Shown piece after piece: positions 37,101 through 50,000 of a DNA stretch of 64,000 bases; the first letter of the stretch is position 1, and the number at the start of each line of letters is the position of its first letter. The translations under genes and the position numbers were made by a program. A model generated the notes under the pieces. It was not told where the DNA came from. It ran no database searches and was given only the letters and a program-made list of their open reading frames with translations. Origin of the DNA: Protonemura montana (Eukaryota; Arthropoda; Insecta; Plecoptera; Nemouridae); NCBI GenBank assembly GCA_947568835.1, contig OX387605.1:23315775-23379774 (forward strand), in the 5' to 3' direction.

Positions 37101-37961
37101 TGACTCGGAACGAGTTTCCAGTGCCTCGTGTTCTTTCCAGCGTGCGACGGCTCGTTAGGGGTAGCTGGTTTTGCATCGTGCAGACCAGAGTTTCGCATCC
37201 AGAGGAGCGTTTTTCCACTATCCAGTCCCGATCAATTACCGATCCGAGTGATGGTTATTACTTCGCGCAATATGCGGAACCAGAAACGGCTTCACCGAGT
37301 GAAAAAGCGCAAAACAGCAACATAGTGATATCGTGCGAACAGGTCGCGACTGGCTCTCCGATCGCGAGCTACACCTGTGCTTCAAGAGTGCGGTCTTCAG
37401 TGCATCAGCTGCATCTTCTGCTCACCGATAAGCTGGCCAGCGCCGCGTGTGTCCGGCGACCGTACCATCAAGTCGCTCTTTAGACCTAATAACCACCAAT
37501 CAATGTGTTTACTGACTTTTTTAACAGCGTCGAGGCCAATCAAGCCGGTCGCGTGAACTTACCGATCGGTCCAGCTCCTAATAACTCAGCGGGACGTTTT
37601 TGCAGCGATTCATTTTAGTTCGGAAACGCAAGTGTTGGTACATTTAGTGTGTGTTTAGGGTGTAGTCTGGGCTGGTGCGAAAGAATCGAGCTATTTTCGT
37701 GTACATACATATAGAGTTTTATGATGTGTTGATGTCGGTATTGCGTGTGTTGAGATAGTTGAAATGATCGACCGACCTTCCCGTCGTTGTCGATACTGCA
37801 GCGCTCGCTCGAACCACGGGAACAAAAGTGTTTAATTATCTCTTCGTGACTGCTGCAATTTCGATACATTTTATCAGCCATCCAACATTTTATTACTGAG
37901 TGTCACGGTTGTCGCGCGCACAGCGTATCTGAGGGACTGCGTCGCGGTGATCGTCGGAGGT

Positions 37962-38032
37962 ATGGGCCGTCTAGGCGCCGGAGATTTCGACGCGTGAAGT
38001 CGACGCCGACGCCGACGCCATGTGATGACATT
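37962..38032 (+). promoter_or_regulatory. Upstream AUGs in the Wnt7 leader
   Basis: Three upstream ATGs precede the main start: 37962 opens an 11-codon frame ending TGA at 37995-37997; 38020-38025 is a minimal ATG-TGA start-stop; and 38025 opens a frame that overlaps the main start out of phase. They matter only if transcription starts upstream of 37962. Confidence 0.5.
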
Positions 38033-41000
38033 ATGCACCCGCCTCTCAGTCGCTCAAGCCAACGGCTCAGGGTACTCGTTCTTCTGGCGGCCGTCGCACT
38101 GCTGCAATCAGCCACTAATTTCAGGTGAATATTGTTGCACTGTCTTTTTACTTTGGTGAACAGTGAAGTGGATACCGCTCCAGTTGCTAGAATATTTTAC
38201 GGTTCAAGACGGTTAGGGATGCAAGTTACTTGACGCTTTCTAGCTATAACCGTGAGCGTCTGAGTTCATGCGACGATCAAGTCAGAGGGATTTTTTTTTT
38301 TAAATCCATAAGATGGCTGACATTTTTTTAATAAAACTGAAGAAAAGTACGTACATGCACAAAGTTGAATGTCCTCCAATTTGCCTGGTTCACGTGAAAC
38401 TGCTGCTGCGATACAAGCTAAAAAATAGACGTATGGTCGGCGTGCCCGCGTATCATACCAATTCGGGAGTTTTTTTTTGCGGGTCCGATTAGCATAATTT
38501 TGTCCACGTCGCAATGACATTGCCCGGTACGAGCGATGACTGAAATCCAAGATAGAGATACACTTCCACAATGATTGATTGTCGCTCGGCGGAATGCAAA
38601 TGCTTTCAATTCATCAAAACCAACTGATGACCGGTCGACTATTCGAGTGCGTGCTACCTGAAACACAAATCGATTGTCATCTCCCCTGTCGAAACTCTGT
38701 CATGAAAGCCGAGCTCGCTGCTTCCACCGGAAACCACGACGTATTCCCAATCAAGCAATTAACCTGCGGCTAGCTTTTCAGCCCGATGCCGATAACGTCA
38801 TCGTCTTGCTTTGATTTATGGTCCCTAACATGCAACTCGAGCAAACAGCTGACAGTCGTTGCGGTCCGTACTTCAGCAGCCTCTTGGGCACGGGATGACA
38901 CGCGCGATTTCATCTCACGACTGCTCTGCTATTGTCAGAACGCCTGCCTCGTTGCTGTACCAAGATCTTGAGATCGACGGACGATATAACTGGGCTAGAT
39001 ATCACTTCATCAACCCCCTGGATGCATTCATCCCGCAAGAGTTGTATGCTAACGGACCTTTGACACGTCGTGTTTAACGACGCGTTAACGCAAATTTAAA
39101 CGCGAACTGGTATCGCAGTCTCCGATTTGGATTTGTTTAGGACCTCAATGGAGTGATTCTACATTTGGAGACAAGGGTTAGGTGCTAAAAAGCGTTCATA
39201 TTGTTTCATTCGAAGCATGGTTTATTGCACGAGTATCTCCTCGTGGCCGAGTACAATGGAGGCATGCACCACGTAATTGCATTCATGCTTCGCGATTGGT
39301 CCCGACCGCGAAATTGGTGCAAAGATAATCGACCTGTGCGCTCGGCGAGCGAATTATTTCGCTTGTGGATCATTTGATATTTATACACGCACCTAAAGCT
39401 ATTGGTTTTCGAATAAGGTTTACCTTGAATTAATTCGTTAGATTATCCAGCTCGTCGCAGATACGAGCTCGGAATGACGTAATTACCCGATCTCATCGAC
39501 CGTCGCTCGGGTGTAGTACGTTCTGCATTTGTGCAGGACGCACGGGACAACTGTTTTCTGCAAATCCTTAGCTCCTTGCGAATTCAATTTTGCAAGCCAA
39601 CAAACTCTTGATAACAGGTTTATTGCGAATCTACCGGCCGGGCCGGGCGCAATTCATTTTTAAGACACGCGTTTTTTTTTCTATAAAACTTCTAAACAAA
39701 AAAACGTTCTCTTCCTTGACACTGCAAGCATTGCCCGGTTACCCTCCGTTGCAAGAAAGGATCGTACAGTGCGTACGTTTCTGACTTTCAAGCCAAACTA
39801 CAACCATCTCGATCATCTTAAATTGAACGAGTGATACACTTATCTAGGCGATCCTCACCGGGTGTTTAGGTTGTAGGAGGATTCCATTCAACAGGCCCAG
39901 TTGTCGAAAGAGTGCGAAGTCCCGCGCCGGGTGCATCGCTAAGTTGTACTCGGCCACTGGATAGACTTTTCTCTTCGATGTTATTTGATTGGAAGTGTAA
40001 GCCCATGGACAATTTCGTGTAATCAAATTTGATACTCGTTGTCACGGATCGAATTCGAATGCCACAAGAAGTCGGAGGTTCGGAGGTATTCAAAGAGTTG
40101 TGAATATTTATTTTCGTTCGATGATACAAATAGAAAATAAGTGGAGCGTGACAACGCCGTTGTTTCATGACACCCAGGAATTCCCTCCGAGTCTTCGATG
40201 ATTTCACAGAATCTTCGACTTACAGACGAATGCAAGCTCTCTGCTCGAGAAAACCTAAGCCACGCTACATATCACGGGCAGTTCGAACGCTGCCTATATT
40301 TAGCAAAAATCTAACCACTGCAGAAACCAGGAGTTTTTGCCTCCATTCCGCGCGGCCAGAATCCGCCCGCGGTCGAATTCCCAGCATCTTGCCCGCGCGG
40401 TGCCAACTCAACGCCGAAGGTTCGCTCGCCAGATAACATCGCCATAAAAGGCCCTCACCGCGTGCTCTCGATTTGATACTTTTTAGTTTTTACACAGAAA
40501 ATAATTAAGCCTCCAGCCGCTTACCAAACCGTGGATATTCCAGTTCAAATCTGGTGTGTACCTAATCGCTGATTACATCGAATTATGTAAATATTATGGC
40601 GGATAAGTGATAAAAACTCATACCCGACGATGATGACGATGGATACACCGACGGAGGGCGATTCCATGGCGTCGGCTCCAGGTATTCAGGGGCGTCGTGT
40701 GTCATTTCGGGCGTCGCCCGATGCCCTGATTACTGTTGTTAAACGAGCCGACGAGGACGCCGCAGGATCGATCTCACGCCAGCGCCAGCCTGGCATCATC
40801 CTCGGCGACGTCAGCGGAGGCTGCAGACGAGCCCGTACCTTTTAGTTAGCGCCCGCGTATCTGCCATGTTCGATCACAGCAGACTCAACGGGCGGACTGG
40901 CTTGCTACAAATTGCCTGTTTACGAGGCCAAGTCATGCGTTTTTCTCACAAATGCCCCGATATCTGACTGCGTGGATACGGAATGTCTTGTATGACAACT

Positions 41001-44000
41001 AGTAAAGCATGCGTCTCGCGCTATGAAAGTCCCGCGGCACGTTTTCTTAATGCGTGCGCTTCGCACGCTTTTTAGTCCATGGAATTTGGAGAATGAACTG
41101 TGATTGTCGCTGCTGGCAGACGCCCCGGAGGTAAAGATGCTCACAAATGCGTCTATAGGCGTAATAGATTGTGTATAGGGACAGCTCGCGTGAGCTGTGC
41201 TTTTCATGGCGATATTTTTGCTTCTTGAATTGAGTAGCGCTCGAAATTAAAACACCTAGTTATCCCGGGTAGCCATTAGAGGTAATACAGGTACGCATTA
41301 TCGCAGAAATCGAGCTATTTGGCTGGTATTCTTTTAATCGCTTTCCAGAAAGTGATGTCTGGTATCAACCTCCAAAGTGGCTGACATAATTTCCTCTGCG
41401 AGATCGGGTCCATGTCTCGGGTTGCTGGTTTGATTGGTTTACTCTCCGGCATGTCATTAGCCGTTTCTCTAACACCTTTTACACCGGTGGACGTTGTGTG
41501 TAACTCCGCGTTGCGTCCCTCGGACAGGTACGACGAGCACCTGATTTCAGCGAGCACGACGTTGATGCCTCCGCAGATGCGATTGAATTTCCTCCGTGTG
41601 TCGCTTTGCAGGTCGCCCCATTTTATCGGCCGATCGCGCGTCGCTTGAAATTTATTCTTACGTTCTCATTTGCCGATTTAATAAATCGCGTTCTTATTAT
41701 TGAAAAATATAGTATACCTTTGTATAGCAAGAGATGGTTACCATCGGCGCAATGATATAATATTGTTCAGCTGCAGGCAGGAATCCTACGGTATGAGTTA
41801 TACCTATTTGATATATCAATAATAAAGTACATTTCTGCCGACATAAATCAAGCGAATCGTTTGAAATGTGTTATGAAAAATTAAATCTAAACCCGATTTC
41901 GTCCACGCCCAATAAATATATCTATAATACATTAGATTTTGATTATACGCTATGTGTTTCACGGCTATTAATATCTCGGGCATAGATATTTAACCAATAA
42001 TTACTAATTGAAGATTTAATTATGAGTGGGACGCCAGCCGGGTCCGCTTAGCAGTTATCTCTGTAGAACAATGCGAGCGCTCTGAGCCTTTCGTCGAACG
42101 CTCGTTGTTTTTATTTATTAGGCAACTCGTGCAAATAATTTCTGGCGATCTTTCGTCGGAGCCAGCGCTCGCCCGCCAGGAGGTCCTTGTAAAACGTCTC
42201 CATCGCTTAACTGATCTGTTCTTCGGCTGTTGATAGCTTGAAATACTGGCCGGCCTCTCGCTCGCCCCTTGACGGTCGGGTCGCTGTAACAAAGACTCGA
42301 TATCCCATGACCACGCATGGACAACGTTATTATTACAGTTTCGAACTAGCAACCTGATTTACTATAGAGATTGTATAGAAGCTAAGATGCACTAAAGCGC
42401 ACTCCTCGCTGCTTGAATGCAGTTTTATTGCCGATTTCATGACACATATGAATTGTAAATTTACCTTCTCATCGCTTCTCTCGATGGCTTTTTGTTGATA
42501 TTGAACTGGAATAATTACAGGTAGGGCAGTGCAATGATACATCGAAGGCGATTTCTATGAAAAGTGAACTCATGATTGGGAGATCATATTTCAAGTTGAT
42601 TTATTTGGCTATCAATAAATTTTTAGCTGCGCTCTAATTTATGTGCTCCAATGTAATTTGTTTTGTGCGAAGAGTGAAACAGGTCGTATACAGAGGCGTC
42701 GCACGGGAGAACGGTGTTCCTGCAAAGCGTTTCTAACACTTTCATTAGAGTCGAAATTCAGCGTCATCTTCGTACCAACAATGGCTCAGTTCTCCAGCCA
42801 CGACAGTCGCCTGCTTTTACATCGACAAATAATCGTTTCCAAAAGCTCGGATAACTGACTCACAATCACACTCTGATCCGCACGATCTCGCACGATCTCT
42901 CACGACTCACACTTGACCACAATGCCTCTGATGAAGGCAAGCCCTGACTCATTGGCCTCCCAACAATGAGACACCTGTTAATGGAATTGATTACCTGTTA
43001 GCCACATGGTAGATCCACGCTGCAACGATCTCGTCAAACCGAAACTCTCCATAATTGAATTAATAACCACGTCAGGTTCAGTTCAATCCAGAGTGCGCAC
43101 TCATCGTGTCGTTGTGTGCATTTCGGGGCCGGGCGAGATCTTTCCGACAGCTTATCAGCTCCTAGAAACTCGTCAAGTTCATTCTCTGCATGAGCGTGGA
43201 GGATGCGAGATGCGCAGCACCAAGATTGTTTCTTCCAGATTGGGCAGCATGCTTGAAAACTGCGCTAGGTCTGTCCACGAGGCGCTTGCAATGACTCAGT
43301 GACAGGCGCGGCCGCTGCACTCGCAGCGAGGCGTTCGCAAAGTTTGGCTGCGTGATGGCCAGGGCCCCGCCAGGGCATCGCCAGGGCATCGCCAGGGCAT
43401 CGCCAGGGCATCGCCAGGGCCAGGTCAGGGACTTCACGGCACAGGCGATGACACTTTACGACCGGCCGGAGACATGCGTGGTCCAAGAAATGGTACGACC
43501 CTGCAGCGGTCGGGCATCATCCGAAGGATGCTTGCCAAGGAAGATTTAGCGCGGAACGGTCCATAAAAAGGAGCTACAAATTAGAAAACGGCGACGTCTG
43601 CGCGTAAGAAATCATTTTGTATCGACGAGATGACCATGGGGTTTTAAGTAATGCGAGAATGGTTTTTGCCCTGTTTGGAGCATTCTTGGCGAAAGACAAA
43701 GACGGTGATGAGAGACAGGAATTTGTCTTGACTCTCGAAGGCGCAACAGCGCGTTTGAATGGCTTTTTTACATAATATTTGGGACTAAGCTTTTTTTCAA
43801 CGTGCAGCTTTACGAATATTGATGGATAGTTCTAATATTATGTTGAAACAACAAAGGCAAACTCGTGAGGCTTTGGAAAGACCATTTGATTATTATAATG
43901 TATAAAAGCGAGAGAGATGTGGAGAGAGAGAAAGAGAGAAAGATGCTGGCGACTGGTACAGACAATGATTGAACAACTGAACGAATCGACGGAGAGAATT

Positions 44001-47000
44001 GAGAAGAGCTCTGGATAAGGGCTGGCGAAACGACATGGGATTCTTCGGCCGGCTCCATGCCCGATGGCCGAGTCAGACAAGAAAAATGCCATTCCACGGA
44101 GACTGGATCATTAAAAACTGCCATCGCGAACGTGAATACAATGGCGGGCATGGTATACGTTGCATCGCCGAGCTAACGCAGCCATGTGAGTGTGTGAGTG
44201 TGCGGTGAGGATAGTAAGACCTTCGTATGCGACTTTGTTGTTCTACTTTCCGATCTTACAACATTCTCAGCGAGACGATCATGTTACTTATAATATGTCT
44301 GTTGTCCTATTCATGCGATTCTCTCCAGTGCAACGGTCTTTGGTGAAAAAAAAACAATACACGGGCATATTTGAGCCCGCGATATCGTGGACGCATGTTA
44401 CGTTCCGCCGTTAGAAAATCAAATTTCAGTACCTTTGATGTGAGAACCCGCATTGAACGAGGGGTTCGTTTTTATCAAATTCAAGTCGCTATCTCTTTCA
44501 ACCGACTGACTTTTAATTACAACGATCTTCTATTTAAACGTCTTGGGCAAATTGTCTGGTATTCCGCGGTTCAGCGGGTCGCACTCGCAGCAGACCTCTT
44601 GAAATTCGATCGATGAATCCCCCCAGCTTGGTCCGCGGTGTTACAGGGCGCTCTTCGCTATCTGCCACCAATCGTTCAGCCTCCATGTCTACATGTCATT
44701 GAGAATGTTTCACACGTGTTATGCCACCAAGGCTTGACCAACTCGGGTACCCGGCCACAATGTCACATGTCAACGTCATTCTGATCCTGACAGAACAAAA
44801 ACATTCATAGCTGACATTCGTGAAATCAAGATTTTCTTCGGGCCTGTATCATTTTAATGACTCCACAAGTATTTGGTTATAAATGTGTTTGGGCAATCAG
44901 ATGAGCGAGCGTATCACGGTCGCGCACTGCCAAATTGTGACCACTGGTGCCGAGGAGCTCTCAGATGCACAGTGATTAGGTGGTCCGTCAAGAAAGACCA
45001 TCCCAATCACGTGGTGACATCCACTACTTGTCAGACGAGACATACCAATGCAGCTCTTTGGTCCGAGACACAAAACGGGTATCAATCACCCCGCTTAATT
45101 ACACATTCATAATATCGTGATGAATTTTCATCTCCTCAGATTGGCAAGACGATATTTATAGCCTGTCCATTCATCACTCATATAATGTGAGCCCGACATA
45201 GCGTATACACCCGGAATGAAGAGGCACTGAGGCAACATTGAATAGAGAAGTTGCAGCTGAGACAGGCTTGCTCCTCTGAATAATCTGCCGCGGGCAATGT
45301 TTAATACTTCTTTATTCGCGGATCGAACACACACGTGGTTCGCTTTCTATCACGGGCTGCGCAGCGCTGCGCAGTGGTGGCAGGCTGCGCGGACAGGACA
45401 TGAGTTATTGGTCGGTCATTATGATCGGCAAACGATAATTAGCCCGGTGTTCAGTGGACAACGCAGCCGTGCGCAGCCCGGCACGCAGCCCCGTGTACAC
45501 AGCAGTCGATGAATCGAATCGCTCGGCGACAGGGGGTGGGTCAGGATGACGAGGAAATTATCATCATATTGAGACCAGCATTTTATTCAGCTCATTATGA
45601 TGGATGGGTGAAATAAATAACCGGAACAGGCGTTGCCAATACGATATTATTCTTTTAGGCCGCGGTGAGTTTTATTTTTAATAACCCGAAAAAAATCGTT
45701 TTGGGCGTGTTCGTATATCTTCATTTTAGAAATTATTAATATGGGTTTTGCGTGTGCTGAACTTTCAATCACATGGTCCTGTCGTCCATTCAGAACCTGA
45801 TCCTTTGGAATAAGGACCGATTTCCGCGCTTCCTGCTCTTGGTCCTGCAACGGGCCGGTACCCACCATGGTCACTGAAGCCTCCATTGACTGGAACACAT
45901 CTTGGGCCCACGTTCATTTCTCCCCAGCGACGCATTAGAAAGTAACCTGCAATTAAACCGAGCGTCGGGAGCCGAAATCGCTAAACACCGGCCCGCTAAA
46001 CACCCACTCGCTAGTTTTTCAATTAATACTGCGATGATTCATAAACTATGCTAATTAGACCTCGCGTTTGCTGCTCATTATAAAATCCCGGCAGTAAGTT
46101 GAAACGAAAATGACTTACTTCGCGTGGCCAGTTTCACTTCGGATCAAATTGTGACATGCCCGGGTCGACGTTTTGATAGGTTGTCATCAGAGTTTATTTA
46201 TCACATCAATCACTCGGGCTGCTGCTGTCGGGCAAGAGTGGGCCGGACATGGGGGCAACACCGGCCCCGCCGAGAGCCGTATGCGCAGGACCGGAAGCCA
46301 TCGAAGCCCGCCGCTGCGTCACTTCCTCTGGAGCCACCTGGAAACAGTTTCAAGGGTAACGCGCAAAGAGTTTGACGCCCGGAGCCGATGGCGGTGTCGC
46401 AGAGGACTTAAGTGACCTGCCGAGGAATACGATCCTCATGGTCAGAAGAGTTCTTGTAAACCCCGCGGTTTGCAGGGGAGAAGTTTCCATTTTAGTCAGG
46501 TCATAAAAGTCCTATACGTTCATTTTTTATCCACAGTGATTTTGGAAACGTTCAATTAGTTGTTAGATGGCATAAGTCTTAAAACAAGGGGAAATAAATT
46601 TAAAATCAAGTGTCAAAATTGTGTGTTCTTTGGGTGCCCCAATTACTTTGAACGCCGTGGCAGAAGCGTGGCAAAAAGCAGTTATCCCCAAAGACCAGGT
46701 AATGCTAATTCAGCGCCATGAGCTCAAGTTTTATTGCGATTAATCACTCCCTCGATTGGACATTTGACACACACCGTGGTTGGGACGAACCCGAAGACAC
46801 GAATCGCCGTTCGCCAAGAAACGCCATTCGCCGGAGATGCTGGTGTCCCATCACGTTTTGATTTATCTCGCCCGCTTGTTAACAGGCAAGCTATTGCACC
46901 AGTTAACCTGTCGAGAGTGCATTCGAGTTATCTTGCAGGTGATTTGTGCACCCCCGTCCCTCCCCTTGGAAGGCCCCCTGAAGGTGAGACCACCCACTTG

Positions 47001-50000
47001 AACGGGCAGAACCTAGACGGGTTGGCAAGTCGGCATCGGACAGCTTTATGCACTGACTTGGTCGACATATCGTTCAACATCGATCGATCGATGCAATACG
47101 CTTGCAAATATTGTCGGTTTAGCCATCTCTTGCATGGGAATCGCCTCGTTATCGCGCGCCGAAATCTACCAGCACATGGGCGATTTCCCCGATGCTTGCT
47201 TGCAGTCTTGTTGGTCGTTTGTGATTAACACAAGGGAGTTTGTTCAAATTATTCATTGCTGTTTTGTGAATGATTAACAGCTCTTAAAATGCATGAAAAA
47301 AATCCAAAGAGAGTAGAAAATATGTCTTGAACTTCCTGGGGCTATTTGAAAATTTAATTATATTATGTACACTTTTTTTGATAAATGTAAGTTGACTGAA
47401 AGTTAATTATTTGCCAAGTCTCATAACACAACTACAGGGTGTACGAGCTCAGTGAAAAGTGTTATAAATTTGTCATGTTTCAATATTACGACGTGATAAA
47501 TAATGAACAAGTGCACTTTAATGGGATAATAATTATAATCCACATTCGTTATTGGCGTAAAATTACGGTGAACTTAATTCATCTTGGTCGAGATAAAACG
47601 GTTTGAATTATCATCTTAGAGTGGCTCGGCGACGAAACTTATAGAGTGGCTCGGCGACAAAACTTATACCAAAGCAATTACTCTAGTTTTTCAAAGACAC
47701 TTAACTGTATGTGTACCTAGTACCTTCTTGTTTCACTTCAAACTAATCATTTATGCAAGCCGGTTCTAATTGCATAACTCAATAATTAGAGTATGTACAT
47801 CTCATTACTGGATCGTTTCATTACCTGTCTAGACAGAGTCTGCAAATTAGCCAAAAGCTCCTGGAAAATTACGATGTTGTGCTAAAAACATATGCAAACA
47901 CTTTTTGTCGCCGAGTTGTTGGTGTATGTTGGTGGCGAATATCATTGTAGGTCCTGCAATCTACGATGACATGCCCCACCAATGTCAACTCGACCAAAAG
48001 TTCGACCTCACCCAGTCAATTCTGGTCACGTGCACAAACTCAAAGTCACAAAACTAGTGCTCGCTGCTGCTGTTAGAAGTCAAAGTTCCCGACGCTACGA
48101 ACGGGTGTCACAGCCCGGCGCCTCCACCATGAGCCCGCCAGTGAACAGGATCTGGTCTCAGATCGGCTCGCACGAAAGATCTTTATTTTCAAGTCGAGAC
48201 TGAGCCCTGTGTACGCCACACGGCGACGTGTTATGCCCTTAAAGGGTCACAAATCGTGGGACACGTAATACCAACAGAGCGAAACCGCAAAACCGTCACC
48301 TTCGTCAACCTGCGGTCCTGAAAACCTTCGAGACATGCTACTTGAGAGTTATCATGGTTCCCTCCTTCTCGCGCGCCTCGCCGGTCTTCTCTTTGTATCC
48401 ACAAATTATTACAGAAGAATATTGCTATGTTGTTTTGGATTTTGAGTCAATAAAGCCCTGCGGTGATAGCTCTGTGTCTGCGTTTTCCCAAAGTTTTTGG
48501 AACGAAACTATGGAACTCTTCGTTTTTTTCGCCCGGGTTAGGCTCTTTGGTTTATATTTTCTTTAAAATTATGTTTACATTTTAATATCAGTAGTTTTAA
48601 CCTTCAAGCTCTTCTTTGGGAGTTCTTACGAAGTCCGTAACAATACAAACGTTTCGTACGTCGCTACGAGATCAATTGGAGTCTTACGAAATACCACAGC
48701 TTAGACCACGATTCAGTCACTTCCACTTTTCCCATTGTCAAGCGGATGTTCTGTATCTCAAATATAAGCGGCCTCTATCAACTCTAATTCCAAACTATAA
48801 AAAAATCAACCTCCAAGATAAGTGTACTTTGACTCATCCTGCACATCCTCGATTAATGAATTCCTCTTTGGAGCCGATCCAGCGTTACCGATGGTCGATC
48901 AATGATCGTCTTGCCCATTTTAGAAGTCCATATGGAGCACTCCGAGTCCTGCAGAGTCCCAGCGTTCATGGAGGGCACTCCCCACCTCGTGCCGCCCTTT
49001 CAACGCAGCTCAGTCTGGGCTGACACTTAATTGAGAAGCGCGGTCCTTGCGGACTAACGCGACAAGTGCGCCCTAATGAACTTGTTGTCTAGCGCTTTGC
49101 TCGCCGACAGGAACCACTGGTCTGGTCTGCGGTCTGGTTAACAACGTGCCAATATGGCCTGCCGGTTATCACTGTTATGCCTTGCCATGTGTTCGAATTA
49201 ATGGTCGACAGCAATCAGGTAAACAATGATTATCGCCGATTTGGTGTCTTTCCAGAACTGTGAACTAGTTTTTGACATGTGGCTTCGTTCGATTTCGAAT
49301 GTCGCCAATGTCCTCGCGATCCAAAACATCCTATTTCTTGATTTGTGGTCATTGCGTTCCGTTCACCTGTCTCGGTCTGCTTTTCTCAATGAATCCGGTC
49401 GCCCGATGGCATCCAGCAAAGAAATAACACTTACTTTTAAAACAAGGCTAGGTTGTTTTTGTGGGTGTTGCTGGCATAAAACCTGGCACTCATTAATATT
49501 ACTTATATTGAGCTATACAACTGGCGAGATTTATTTGCTTAATTTATAATTAAATCAATCCAATTGGTGCAAAGTATGTGTGGGACTGCAAGTGTATGCA
49601 TAGTTGGATACTTATCGTATAGCAGGTACTTAGGGTACGCGTTCTGACCGGTGTACATTGCCTGTGCTTTGCCCTTGTTCGGGGATATTCAAATAAGTCA
49701 ATTAAGAGCCACACGCAACGTGATTGATGGATGGCGCATTAGTGCGCCGGCGCCCACACTGCAAATGCTAGCCGGTAGAAATTCAGATTAAACACTCTTT
49801 CTATTCAAGATTGCTATTTAAAGGAGATGACCGTGGTAATTTTTCAGTTTCTCGTCTTTGTACATAACGAGCATCATTACACCACAAACAAGAATGCGTG
49901 GCATTCGCCATTCAATTTTATTAAAGGCACTTAGCAATGGGGCGATAAAAACTGAAATTGTTCGATATAGAAAATAATTGCAATACTTCTTGTCGATTTC

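Larger units (their letters stand above)
30142..38032. other. ATXN10 3' flank to Wnt7 5' flank
   Basis: No coding gene is supported here. It includes two possible tRNA-headed SINEs and several good splice-site-like strings that may belong to untranslated Wnt7 exons (donor at 30601; acceptors ending at 37140 and 37527). GC content rises towards the Wnt7 start. Confidence 0.45.

Noticed and set aside
39235-39320. tRNA-Ser/Leu-like start (TCGTGGCCGAGT)
   Set aside because: The D arm continues wrongly and no T arm follows.
41046-41080. Hairpin GCGTGCG-CTT-CGCACGC followed by T residues, like a bacterial terminator
   Set aside because: The host is a eukaryote; a seven-pair hairpin in a long intron is expected by chance.
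43162-43486. Minus-strand frame with repeated ALAMPWRCPGD peptides
   Set aside because: It is a translation of the 11-bp minisatellite, not a repeat protein.
46734-47228. 164-codon frame in Wnt7 intron 1
   Set aside because: No recognisable domain, no coding-like composition and no promoter or splice context; expected by chance in an intron this long.
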